A stretch of 64,000 nt of DNA. Source: Alopecurus myosuroides. Lineage: Eukaryota > Streptophyta > Magnoliopsida > Poales > Poaceae. The notes beneath the pieces are model-generated. The model was not told the origin of the DNA and made no database searches. It saw only the letters and a list, made by a program, of their open reading frames with translations. This document shows, piece by piece, positions 1 through 11,779 of the stretch (its first letter is position 1; each line of letters starts with the position of its first letter). The stretch spans positions 14,627,639-14,691,638 of the forward strand of contig CM054062.1 of the NCBI GenBank assembly GCA_028641055.1, in the 5' to 3' direction. Made by a program: the position numbers and the translations under genes.

Positions 1-2437
1 TCACTAGAAAAATTCCACACGCTTATCACAGAGTGAATTTGATCTGAATTTTTTTGTGCGTATTCCTGATATATGTAGCTATATTTTTTTGGACTTAAGT
101 TTTTTATCTGAGAAACATAAGTGCCCCAAAAAAATCAACTTTACGGACTATTCTGGTTTGACAGATTCTGTCTTTATTTTGCATTCTCTCTTTTACGTGT
201 TTTGGGTGGATTCTTTTAGGGTGAAAGAGCTTCACTTAATGCTAGTAATAGTAGCTGATGTTTGAAAGTAATTGCTTATGAATTTTTGTCCAGAAGGAAC
301 CAAGTGATTGTTTTTGATGCACTAACACCGCTAATGAGAAAAACATTGAAGTTTTATGTGAAGGAAGTTTTCAAGTGTTAAGTGAGAAGGTTGATCATGA
401 AAGATCAAGAAGAGTGAAAAGCTTAAGCTTGAGGAAGCTCCTCTGGACCTCCCAAATATATTCAAGAAGACTCAAGCATCTAATCTTGGGGATTCCTAAG
501 GCATCCCCTTCTTCATCGGCAAATTATCAGGTCATCTTTAGTGAGACTATATTTTTATTCGGTCACATATTGTGCACTTTTCTTGGAGCAGCAGTGTATT
601 TTTGTTTTCAGTTTGTTTATGTTTTGTTTGCTGCTCTATACTAGTTGGATCCTAGCATTCTTGTTTGGGAGAGAGACACGCTCCCTTTTTCATTAGAATA
701 CTCATGTGCGTCGCTTATATTTATTGACTGTAATCCTGGTTGCTACTGCTAGAACTTTTAGCTGTCTGTTTTCATATATCTCTTGTCAGATCTATTAGTT
801 TCTTTTGAAGAAATTACTCTATTGCTTCACTTATATTTGTTTGGAGAGTTGATAAATAATTTGATTGGTGTTTGATTGGAACAGAAAATGCTGCATATGG
901 TATGGTATAATAAAATGCTTACATAAGTCTTGTAGATCACTGTCTTGAGTAATTTGATGCTTGTCAATTTTTTTGAGTTACCAAGTAAGTAATGTTTAAA
1001 CTTATGTATCATCTAAGTAATGATTATTAGTAAAGAACTACCGTAAAGCTTGTTGATATTTGGTATGTATCATTGGTAGTTCTAAAGTCTAGATAGTTTC
1101 TAGTAAAATGGTTTGGTTAACAAGGAAGACAATGTGGAGTCTTATAATTATTCAACCATGTTTTTTTATATAAGTCCTTGCTGTAACGGGTGATATTTGT
1201 GCTTGCTTGAAAACCTTGCTAGCCTAACTCTGTACTAAGTGGGAATGCTGCTTGTGCATCCAAAACCTTGAGCCAAATCCATGCCATCTGTGTCCACCAT
1301 AACTACCTATTATGTGGTATTTCTCCGTCACTCCAAGTAAAAATTTTATGTGCTACCTTTAAAATATTCAAAACTCGTATACTCCCCTTTTGCGTCACTG
1401 TTTACCAGCTTATCAGGACGCAGGTAGACGGTATTTATTTCGCTTGTTGATTAGACTTTACACACCTGGACTAGTGGCATATACATCCGCTTATCCAATT
1501 CGCTAGAAGAGTTTGCAATGGGGTGCCCAGCCCCAAATTTGGTTACTACAAAATTCTCTTCACTCGTTTTGCTCCTGATTTATCAGTTAAGCAAAGTTCA
1601 TAAGTGTGTAACCAAAATAGAAGAGGGCTGATCTACTAACCATAGTAGAAATAACGTCATTCATGGGAGCCACTCTTGTAAAGTCTAGTTAACTTGTGAC
1701 TTAACGTATTGTCTACTTGTTGATTCGTTGACCATTAACATACACACCTACCCCCCCCCAAAATAGACACTCCTCCATGGTATGTGATTGTTGGCAGGCA
1801 CCCGAGGATTCGGTTAGCCATGGTTTGTGATAGCAAAGGTTGGGAGGACCGGAGGAGTGTCAAATATTTTATGCTCTCTCTATATGTTTTTCAGAACTTA
1901 AAAGCTCTAGCACATGATTTAATCCTGCTTCCCTCTACGAAGGGTCTTTCTTTTACTTTATTGTGGAGTCAGTTTTCCTACTTCTTTATATCTCCACAAG
2001 AAAACACTAGTGTCAATTTTGGTACAACAGTTGTTATATAATGATATGTTTGACTTATTGCATTATTTTGCCTTGACAATATCCATGAGATATATATGTT
2101 AAAAAAAGTTGAGCCAGTGCTGAAACTAAATATTCCTCTGTTGTCAAACACTTTTATTTATAATATATTGCTTTGTGAGCTAACTTTTATGTAAATTCTT
2201 ATAGCCTCGTTGTCTCCAAAGTATTATTCATGAAAGTTTGCACTTGTATGATTCATTTTGTTTACTCTTTGTTTACTTGTTAGAAAACTATAGACCATTG
2301 ACTTGGATTACTTCATTCAGTTCGTGTGCTTTGCATTACTATTTGATCAAGATTGTGTGTGGCATGTCTCCTAAAAAATTATGTTGTTTTATCATTTCCC
2401 TACTCGACGACGAGCAGGAACTAAGATTGGGGATGCA
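1..2437 (+). mobile_element. Non-coding 3' part of Athila-type Ty3 retrotransposon A1
   Basis: No long ORF is present. Several blocks resemble, from memory, the conserved non-coding tail that lies between pol and the 3' LTR of WHAM/Sabrina-like Triticeae Athila elements. These include the stretch near 390-520 with repeated 'aagcttgaggaagc' and 'cttggggattcc' phrases, the 'gttggcaggcacccgagga' block at about 1790, and 'gacgacgagcaggaac' near 2408. The block ends in a purine-rich stretch (about 2418-2437, 'actaagattggggatgca') directly before an LTR start, as expected for a polypurine tract. The pol genes of this copy would lie left of the window. The small ORFs here have no family resemblance and I treat them as chance. 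Family assignment is from recall and needs a repeat-library search. Confidence 0.7.
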
Positions 2438-4024
2438 TGATATACGTCTCAAATGTATCTATATTTTTTTTATGATTCATGTTGTTATTATATCAATTGC
2501 CACATGTTTTGTTTACACTTCATAACATTTTTATGAATTTTATGGGACTAACCTGTTAACAATATGGCACAGTGCCAGTTCCTGTTTTTTGTAGTTTTTC
2601 TCTTTCAGAAAGCTAGTCACAAAATATTCTCGTAATTGGACAAAAGTTGGCGTACGCAAATATTACAATAGAAGACTCCAGAAGTCCGAAGGAGAGGAGC
2701 GGCCGACCCAGAAGGCGGCCACGCCACACCTGGATGCGACCCACATCTGTCCGGACGCCCTCCTGTGGCGTCGGCCCCTCGGGTGGCCACCGACGCCACC
2801 CGTTTCGCCTATATATTCCTTCTGCCCTGAAAAACCTAAGTACCTGATCGACATTCCATGGAACATCCAGACACCACCGTCGTCGTCAACCTAGTTCGGA
2901 AGGGTTCTCGAGCTCTTCCCGGCACCCTGCTGGAGAGGGGAATCCTCACCGGATGGCTCTACACCGCCATGCCTTCCTCCGGAGTGATGCGTGAGTAGTT
3001 CATCCTTGGACTACGGGTCCATAGCGGTAGCTAGATGGTAGTCTCTCCACTTTGTGCTATCATGTTTAGATCTTGTGAGCTTCCCTACATGATCAAGATC
3101 ATCATTATGTAATGCTACAGGTTGTGTTTGCTCGGATCCGATGAATATTGATACTATGAGCAAGTTTTTTATTTATCCATATGTCTATGTTGTTTATATC
3201 TTGCATTCTCTCTATTGCTAGTAGATTCTTTGACCAAGTAGATGCGTGTGAATCCAAGAGGGAGTATTTATGCTTGATAGTAGGATCATGCCTCCAGAAA
3301 TTAGCGTTCGAGTGACTGAAACGTGCACGGTTGTGGATGTGTTGTTGCCACTAGGGATAAAATAATGATGCTTAGTCTACGTGTCTTTTGCATTATTTAC
3401 ATTACACACAATAATTCATGCAATAATCTGTTGTTTGCAACTTAATACTGGAAGTGATGCGGATGCTGACCCGAAGGTGGATTATTTAGGCATAGATGTG
3501 CTAGATAGCGATTCTATGTACTTTGTTGTGATGCCCTGTTAAATCTCGTAGTGAACATCTTGTCATATATTGCATTGTTATGCCCTCATTATTTTTCAAT
3601 TGCCCAGCTGTAATTTGTTTACCCAACATGCTAAAAATATTTATGGAGAGACACCATTAGTGAACTGTGGACCCCGGTCAATTTTCCTCAAGCTGTTAAA
3701 CCACCTACTGCAATCATACTGTTCTCTACTGTTTCCTGCAATCATCACCATTTTCTGCACCATACATTTAATACCTTTGTTTTCAGCAAGACATGAGAGA
3801 TTTACAACCTCTATGCTTTGTTGGGGGCAAACTAGTGTGTTTATTTGTGTGCAAGTTCCACGTCAGTTGCACCGTTGACAACCTTTTGAAGAACCTCTGT
3901 GTCCTCCTGGATTTGATAACCTTTGTTAATTTCAATGGAAAGTTTGCTGATGTTCTACATCAAACTCTACACTTGGAGTAACCTAACGAACAACACGCCC
4001 CCAAACTCTACGCTTGGAGTAACC
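2438..4024 (+). repeat. 3' LTR of Athila-type element A1 (right end uncertain)
   Basis: The LTR starts with TGATATACGTCTC, the diverged form of the TGATACGTCTC start of WHAM/Sabrina-like LTRs, immediately after a polypurine tract. A TATA-like box lies at 2810-2816, followed by GC-rich leader sequence. Later text such as 'gtgaactgtggaccccggtc' (about 3659) fits the same LTR type. The exact right end is not clear: homology to LTR family F begins at about 4025 and no clean CA end or target duplication is visible, so the junction looks like a deletion or recombination scar. A phrase 'aactctac(a/g)cttggagtaacct' occurs twice, near 3965 and 4005. Confidence 0.65.
2810..2816 (+). promoter_or_regulatory. 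Probable TATA box of the A1 LTR promoter
   Basis: TATATAT follows a GC-rich stretch (2690-2805) and precedes a short C-rich leader, the normal layout of a plant LTR promoter. It faces right. No experimental support. Confidence 0.5.
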
Positions 4025-5530
4025 TATCATCTTGCCAGTTCTTTCAGTAGTCCTTACTAGGACTACTTTGCTATTTTTCAGATCTCAGGATTTCCACGCA
4101 AACCCTCGAACCCCAAACGACATGAATTGTTATTTCTACCTCGGTCAAGTTCATCACTACTCATATCCTTTGAAATATTTTCTTAGAACTATTTGCAAAA
4201 CCCTATAATATTACTACCTTATTCCAAAAGAATGCATGCACCCTATTTTCATAATAATATGACTAATTGAATATATACCCGAGTGGTAGTATTCTGTTTT
4301 GTTGGGAAAATGGAACCATGGTAAGAAGAATCGGTCATTGGAAGGTTCCATCTGTATGGGAAAGTATTACCCAGGGGATAACAACCAATGTCATCAGAGT
4401 TCTTGCACCTTAAATTTTGTGTTAACCATAGGTCTTGTATGGGGGCGAGTAAGCCAGCTGCGATCTCCCGTTCATGTGTCAATGGGCAGCCAGAGCCGTA
4501 CCTTGTAGGTCTTGCGAGACTACATGCATATGGGTGGGATCCCTTAATGCCGACGGACTCTGGTGTCTATGATGGTCTGCCCGGGGAGCCTAGGTATCTA
4601 CCGTGAGAGGTAGAGTACCAGGGGTAAACCTGCATGGCATGAAATGGATGGGCATGTGAGGTGCTGAGAAGCACAGTTTGGTTGGGATCAAAAACCGGGC
4701 CCCACACCTAAGTGGGTGTGGATAGGAACGTGCGCCTGGTTGTGCAAAATGGTCTTGATTGCCTATGGGTAAAAATATGTGACATGTTACCCCATATTCC
4801 GGGAAGGAGCTGCGAACGCTGCAGGAAAGGAACTCCATGAAGTTCTAGCACCTGTGAACATTTGATGGGCATATTTTTCGATATAAAAATAATCTCTTGA
4901 AGAAAGGTTTTTCAAAAAACTTGCGTTAACTTGTGACTCTTTAGAGTCTAAAGCTGTAGTTAGTGCATCAAATTAACCACCGTACATAATGAACTTATTG
5001 AGTAACGCTTGTTACTAATTCGTTCCCTTTTGACCCCTACTTAGAGTTGAATCCATTAAGGGAGATGTCGGTTAGCCATCATGATGATGAGGAGGTCTTC
5101 ATCACGAAGCCAAAGCTATCTAATGAAGGTAGGAGGAGTCACATACTATTTAGTCGATGAAGCAACGTCATCAACAATGCCGATGAAGGAGAAGCTAGCT
5201 ACTTGAAGGAGGAGTCCATTCCTGTACTTTTATGCTCAGAAGCAATAGATTAGAGTGGTGATTAGCCATAGTGGATTAGGTTCTGAGCTAGAGTTATTCT
5301 CCAGCTTACAGTTACGACTTGCATCTTCTGATGTTTCATTTGCATGATTTGATACATCAAAGAGAGTCTCGAGATTTTGTAATGAATATAATTGTATCCT
5401 ATAGTTTTTTCTGGACCTGCTATGTTTCTGTTGTACCACTCTAAGGGATGTAATATTACGGATAAGTCCTTATGTGATTATTATGTCAACAACTAGTGCA
5501 CTACACATGTAGTGGTGTGCTGGGTCACCA
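4025..5530 (+). repeat. LTR 3' fragment of long-LTR family F, plus orientation
   Basis: This 1.5-kb block is the reverse complement of 6719 to about 8197. Matching landmarks are: the end 'gtgctgggtcacca' at 5517-5530 against its inverse at 6719-6732; 'gataagtccttatgtg' near 5460 against its inverse near 6780; and the stretch around 4430-4450 with 'gggggcgagtaagccagctg' against its inverse near 7750-7770. The right border ends in CA at 5530 and abuts the Athila A2 integrase sequence. The left part of this LTR is missing. It is therefore a truncated LTR inserted into A2 in the opposite orientation to the other F copy. Confidence 0.75.
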
Positions 5531-5978
5531 CAGCTTCATAGACCAATTGATCCTAGATATGTTCACCGTCTTCTGTAGAATGGTTTTCATTTCTCTATTG
5601 GATAACTCCACTTGTCCACTTATGAGTAACACTAGGATAGTAGGGTGACGCAACTCTATGAGTAACACTATACTTATGAAGTATTTTCCGAAAAGTTCCT
5701 TTCATAAAATGAGATCCACCATCGGTAATTAAAAATCTAGGAACTCCAAACCTGGGAAATATTATATCTTTGATCATCTTCAAGGCAATAGATACATCGG
5801 CATGGTTAGTCGGTATTGCCTCCACCAATTTTATTACATAATCCACAACAACTAGAATGTGAGTGTTCCCATTAGACAGGGTGCAAGGACCAAGAAAATC
5901 TAGTCCCCAAACATCTAACGGTTCTATAATGAAATTATACTGCATTTCCATTTCCTGGGTTTTACTAACATTCCTCAT
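5531..5978 (-). pseudogene. Athila A2 integrase core fragment
   Basis: Minus-strand translation gives the retroviral-type integrase core of Athila-clade Ty3 elements: a D residue in the 'DVWGLDFLGP' motif, then 'NTHILVVVDYV', then 'RFGVPRFLITDGGSHF' with the second catalytic D. A frameshift follows 'SPYYPS'; beyond it, in another frame, comes the '[13 protein letters not shown]' stretch with the glutamate region. The sequence is cut at 5530 by the family F LTR just after the 'WSMKL' codons, so the integrase C-terminus and the A2 3' end are missing. A broken catalytic core means no function. It belongs to the same element as the RNase H fragment at 6161-6718 and the gag pieces at 15991-16319 and 30091-30331. 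Confidence 0.85.
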
Positions 5979-6160
5979 TATTTGACAAGCATATCATCTC
6001 TTAACATACTTGTGGGAATCTCTAAAAAGTGTAGGCCAACAAAAACCGGATTGTAATACCTTTGCAACAGTTTGACTTCCTGCGTGATGTCCTCCGTAAG
6101 AACTGCCATGACAAGACTTAAGTATAGCATTCATCTCATGTTCTGCAACACATCGTCTTA

Positions 6161-6718
6161 TTAAACCACCAGGACCATGAACATATAGAAAAGTTTCATC
6201 CCAAAAATAATGCTTAAGATCATTAAAGAATTTCTTCTCTCTTTGAATTTCATGTCTTTAGGGAGGAATTTCCCTACTAAAAAATTAGCATAATCAACAT
6301 ACCATGGTTGAATGGATCTGTCTGCTGCAAGATATTCTCCTGGAAAAGTTTCATTAATGGGGACGAGTTCATTAGGTATACCTTCCATTACGGAGAGATG
6401 ATCAGCAACGGGGTTGTCCTGTCCTTTCCTGTCAACAATCTTCATGTTTAATTATCATAACAAGAGTACCCAATGTATGAAACGGGGTTTAGCATCTTTT
6501 TTGGTTAGCAAATATTTCAATGCCCTGTGATCAGTGTGCACAATAACTTTTGATCCTACAATATAAGATTTAAATTTATCACAAGCGGAAACAATATCTA
6601 ACATCTCTTTTTTAGTGGTCCCAAAGTTTTGTTGTTCTTCATCCAAAAGACGGCTAGCATAATGAATAAAGTTTAGATTCTTGCCCTCTAATTGTCCTAG
6701 AACAACTCCTACAGCATC
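6161..6718 (-). pseudogene. Athila A2 RNase H fragment
   Basis: Two minus-strand reading frames, broken between 6455 and 6445, give a Ty3 RNase H: 'AVGVVLGQ', '[31 protein letters not shown]', '[24 protein letters not shown]' and then 'DNPVADHLS'. The A and E/D positions of the RNase H active site are recognisable. The upstream edge is cut at 6719, within the first RNase H strand, by the inverted family F LTR. The A2 reverse transcriptase that should lie upstream is absent from the whole window. A spacer of about 180 bp (5979-6160) separates it from the integrase core and contains the degenerate zinc-binding region in broken frames. Confidence 0.85.
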
Positions 6719-9700
6719 TGGTGACCCAGCACACCACTTCATGTGTAGTGCGCAAGTCGTTGACATAATACTTACACAAGGACTTATCCGTGAATATTAC
6801 ATCCCTCAGAGTGGTACAACAGAAACATAGCAGGTCCAAGCAAAGCTATAGGATACAAACTTGTTCATTACAAAATCTAGAGAATCTCTTTGATGAATCA
6901 AGAAGATCCCATGCAAATGAAACATTAGAAGAAGTAATGCGAAGCTCCAAGCCGGAGAATAACTCAAACTCATAACCTAATCCACTACGGCTGATGTCAG
7001 CCCTAATCTATGGCTTGTGAGATTCTAAGTCTCGGAATGGACTCCACCTACACCTTAATAGCTTATCCCCACCGGTGTTGTTGATGATGATGCTTCACTG
7101 GCTAAGTAAGATATGACAACTTCCATAAGGCTTCAACTCTAAGCAGGGGGTCAAACGGGAACGAATGAGTAATGAGCGTTACTCAACAAGTTCATGAAAT
7201 ACAGTGGGTAGTTTGATGCACTAACTACAGCTTTAGACTCGAAAGAGTCATAAGGTAATGCAAGGTTTTCAAAAATCTTTCTTCAAGAGGTTGCTTTTAA
7301 TTTGGAAGACTATGCCGGCCATATCTTCACAGGATTAGAAGTTCATGGAGTTGCCTTTCCTGCGGCGTTCGCAGCTCCTTCTCGGAAAAGGGGGTAACAT
7401 ACCACATCCTTTTACACTCTGCAGAGGTGTGTTACTTTACCCATAGGCGATCAAGACCATGTTGCACAACCAGGTGTACATTCCTGTCCACTCTCACTCA
7501 GGTGTGGGGCCCGGTTGGTGATCCAAGCTAAACCATGCTTCTCCGCACAATGCATGCCCATCCATTTCTGCCACACAGGTTGAACCCCTGATTCTACCCC
7601 TCACGATAGAGATCTAGGTGCCCCGGGAAGACACTCATAGACCCCAGAGTCCGTGGGACATAAGGGCTCCCACCCATGTGCATGTAGTCCCACAAGACCT
7701 AAAGTGTACGTCTCTGGCGGTCCGTTGACATGCGAACGGGAAAATATCACAGCTGGCTTACTCGCCCCATACAAGACCCATGGTTAACGCGGTATTTACA
7801 GCGCAAGAATCCTGACGGCATTTGTTGTTAATTCCTAGGTAATACTTTCCCATGCAGATGGAACCTTCCTTTGACCTATTTATCTTACCATGGTCTCATC
7901 CGCCCACCAAACATAACACTACCACTCGGGTAGTCATTCAAGTAGTCATATTATTGTAAAAATAGGATCATGCATTATTTTGAGAGTAGGTGGTAATACG
8001 ATAGGTTTTTTGCAAATAGTTCGTTAGGAAATACTGTAAAGGATACGAGCAAGTGATGAACTTGCCTGAGATCGAAATAACAATAATAATCCATGTCTTC
8101 GGGGTTCGAGGGTCGCGTACAGACATCCCGAGATATGAAAGATAGAAAAGTAGTCCCAGTAAGGACTACAGAAAACACTAGCAATATGATACATGCATAG
8201 TAATGAGATGGATCGCGAAATACCCTGGAAAATACCCCAGCTTAGAAGTATAAGCTACGTTTGATATGATAACTTAATCACACAGGTTTTAGGTGAATTG
8301 TTGCATTACTTGTGGTGGTGTGGTTATTACTTCTTTTAGACTTACATGTGTTTCACTTTTACTTAACAAACAATTTTTACCATGTTTAGGTAGAACTGTT
8401 TATTACTTGGTTATGTAATAAGACAATACCACATGGAAAATAACTATTGAAAAGATAACAAACACATTTTATTTTATGTTAAAAAAGTGTAGAGCTGATG
8501 ACAAAGAGTTTAATTGAAAATGAGGAACTGATACAACTAACTCTATCATCACATAACTTGGTAATGACTAGTGATGATAGGTTTAGTAGGTGTGGAAACA
8601 TAAGGGTTTTATTAATAAAGAAAATAATGTTGTGGTAATTATTTATTGTTATAATGGAACATGATAGAATTTTCATTATACTTTTAGAAACAAGTTTATA
8701 CGTTAAACAAAATGTTTTATGATTTACATATTTGAATTGGAAATGCTTTTCTATTTAATTTGATATAACATTTGAAGCTTTCTGAAAATATTTGAATAAG
8801 TAATTAATTTCTTAATTTAAAATGAATTAAATGGATAGACAAAATATTTCACACATGAAAACTTGGTCAAATGACTTTGAAAACATCATAGATGATTTGC
8901 ATTTGTCATTTTGAGCAATTTCGTATATAACTTGTATTTTTCCGAATTATTTATTATTTTTCTCAAATTTTAAATGAATTAATTTAAATTCAAAAATATT
9001 TAATTTTTAAACTTTACAAAACATTTTTGAAAAGTTCATAAACACTTATATTATATTTTTTTCATATTTTCGGATAAACAGAATTAAAGTTATTGATTTA
9101 ATAAATTTTAATTATTTTCTGTCATTTTTAAATTCACAGGTGGGACCCACCTGTCATATTTGATTTTAATTAAATAAAAAAAGGAAAATGCTCCTGACGT
9201 CATGATGAAATCAGGGTGACATCAACACATGAGGGGATTTCTCCTGTTGGGTTGCAATCCGAAGATCTAGCTCGAATTGGTGCAATTCCTTGCTTGCATT
9301 AGGTAAATGGGTCGCCGGAGCATCACCGGCGGCGAGCAAAGCGCGGTGGCGGCCACGGTACCCAATGGCAGCGGTGGAAACGAGCCCGATTCGCAAAATT
9401 AGATACACCACGAGGTGAGCAGGCTCACCAGGAGCACGGTGATGTGGTCGTGGTGGCGAGGAGAGGACGGCGGCGAATCGACCACAGAGGCCCTCTACCA
9501 GGTGCGGAAGAGATGGGATCGATTCGGCCCATCCCGGACATCCCAGCAAGCGATACTCGACGAGAATAGAGAGGAAGATGACACATAGCTGATAGCGCTC
9601 ACGGCGAGGCCAGCCGTTGACGGAAACGACAGCGACAAGCAGAGGCCGACAGTTAGGGTTAGGGTTCCGGTCACCTTTCTAGAGAGATATTTCGAGGAGG

Positions 9701-9765
9701 GAGGAGAAGAGGAAGTGAAGCACGACGTCGTTCTGGATCTTCTTATTCTCAACGAGGATACAAGC

Positions 9766-11773
9766 ACACAAGACATGGTAGTGGCGGCATCGACACATCG
9801 ATGTTCTCCCTTTGCCTTCTGGCTGGAGAAGGAGAAGAAAAGAAATAACAATTTTTGGATAACCCCTTGATAGTTTTATAAATTACTGAGAGTTCCTTTT
9901 GTTAATAGAATCTGACAAATAAACATTGTTTCTAGGATTTGTTGAAAACAGAAAAAATTATTAAAAATCATATTTGAATTCCTTATAAAAAATGCAACCT
10001 CACTATGTTTGTTTTGGTGAAATTGAAGTAGATTTATATTTTTAAACTTGGTGCTCATTTTAAGCGATTTTTCTTATTTCTCTCAATTTACATTCCAAAT
10101 GAACTAAAAATCATTTTTGTATATGCTATGTCATGAAAACAACACCACCAATATGTTATTTAAAGAATGGTGTGTTTCACATTGGACAATTTTAGATATG
10201 AGTATTTTTAGGAACAACTTGTAAGACTTCTTATTAGTGTTATTATCTACTAAAGAAATTAAACACCAACTATGGAATACTATTTCCATGTCATGCCAAA
10301 TGATTTTGATTAGGTAATGGCTTGTTTTCTTTTATTGTGGCTTTGTTATCTTATTAGTTGAAACTCTTATTTATTTTTGTTGATAGATTAATTAAGTGTG
10401 TGTAAGCCATGTTGGATATATCAGGGACTTGATCAAGTGGAAAATATGAGTGGCTTTGGAATCTATTTACCTCATGTATGAGAAGATCTGGAAAACAAGG
10501 TGGTTAAGCTTGTTTCCATCTACCTCAACATATCACAAGACATTTGTATGCAATGGCTTGTTATTATTTCTTACTTTATATTTTATTCCATTGTACATGT
10601 TATTATGTTATGTGTCCCTTATCATTGATGATCTTGACAAGGCATAAAGGTTCTAAATTATCTAGTATTATCTAATGATTCACTAGATAATTGCTTATGC
10701 TCCCTTATTGAGGCAGTGTTGCTTCTTGTGGTCTTCTATTGCCTGCAATATCCTTGTCTCTAGTTGCCACTAATCTTCTGTTATCACCTTTGTCCATTGC
10801 AGGTAGGTTCATATCTTGGTTTCCAACTTCAACTGTCTCACCTTTGTGGTGAAGACATCCAATGACTCCAAGAAAATATCTTACTTAGATGATTGTAAAA
10901 GAATGTTGGTGCAGTTTATGACATCAATTAGCCTTAAGCATATAATAAGAATTTGTTAACAAGGTAGCCAATCTTGCCTCCAAATTACTATTCATATGCA
11001 ATAGGCTGAGATGTACCAGGTTATTCAAGCTTCTATTTGCTTGTGTATGACACTCAATTGCTTGAGTATACAAAAGTGATTTGTTAACAGGGTCTCGAAG
11101 CTTGTTACCAAACTACTTCTATAAAACACTAAAATTGGAATATCACACTATTTCTTGAGGATTAATAAGATCAGATTGGGATACAAGAGTTTCCAAATAC
11201 TCTGATGATAGATTGAAATAGCACTTCTAGAACACTCTAAAGAATCCTTCTGCGGGTCTTCTTATGGTAGTTCCTCCTTCCTTGTGGGTTGCTGCTCTTT
11301 GTAGAATGACTTCGAGAAGATTGGGAAACAAAATAACAAGATGGTCTGACAAGATAGAAAGATCTGGATTAAGAGTTACTTAAGCTTTTATTCTCCTGCC
11401 ATATACTTCTTATTTTATTTCCCATAGGATATGTACTTGTTTCATATATTTTTGGTTTTACTTAGCCTTCAATTTACTTCATCTAATAAAGGTTATACTT
11501 GTTGTTATCCATTAGTTGTATCCAGAAATACTTTAGTGGTTGAATGTAGATTTGGATAGAAATGTGGAATGCTTATGGTATGATGACTTATGATAGTAAG
11601 TTGATCAAATGGTTCATTAGTGTGTGGGGATCTCATATGCTCACTTGTATAAGATGATTGAGACAATGAGCATAAGAAGGTTATTGGGGTTTAATGACTT
11701 ATGTCATAGTTGTTAGTTGTTTTCTCAGGTGTCATGATTTTACTTTATATTCTTCTTTTGTAATCTTTGTCAT
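9766..11773. repeat. Tandem duplication unit 1 inside LTR of family F
   Basis: The sequence from 'acacaagacatggtagtggc' onward is repeated from 11780 with an offset of 2003-2014 bp. Long shared stretches include 'ataacaatttt', 'caaaacaccaccaatatg'-like text near 10150, 'ttgatcaagtggaaaatatg' and 'taatctttgtcat'. By eye the copies are well over 90% identical with small indels. No gene is recognisable in either unit. Confidence 0.9.
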
Positions 11774-11779
11774 ACAGGA

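Noticed and set aside
1..2437. Small ORFs in the left end, for example 375-644 and 1784-2041
   Set aside because: They lie in what I recognise as conserved non-coding Athila 3' sequence and show no protein family.
4025..8197. A foldback or MITE-type DNA transposon with long terminal inverted repeats
   Set aside because: The arms are LTR 3' ends of one retrotransposon family, and the middle is Athila pol sequence that continues on either side, so two insertions explain it.
9211..9851. Minus-strand ORFs in the GC-rich part of LTR F as genes
   Set aside because: They overlap each other in two frames, use non-ATG starts and lie in an LTR leader position; there is no domain.
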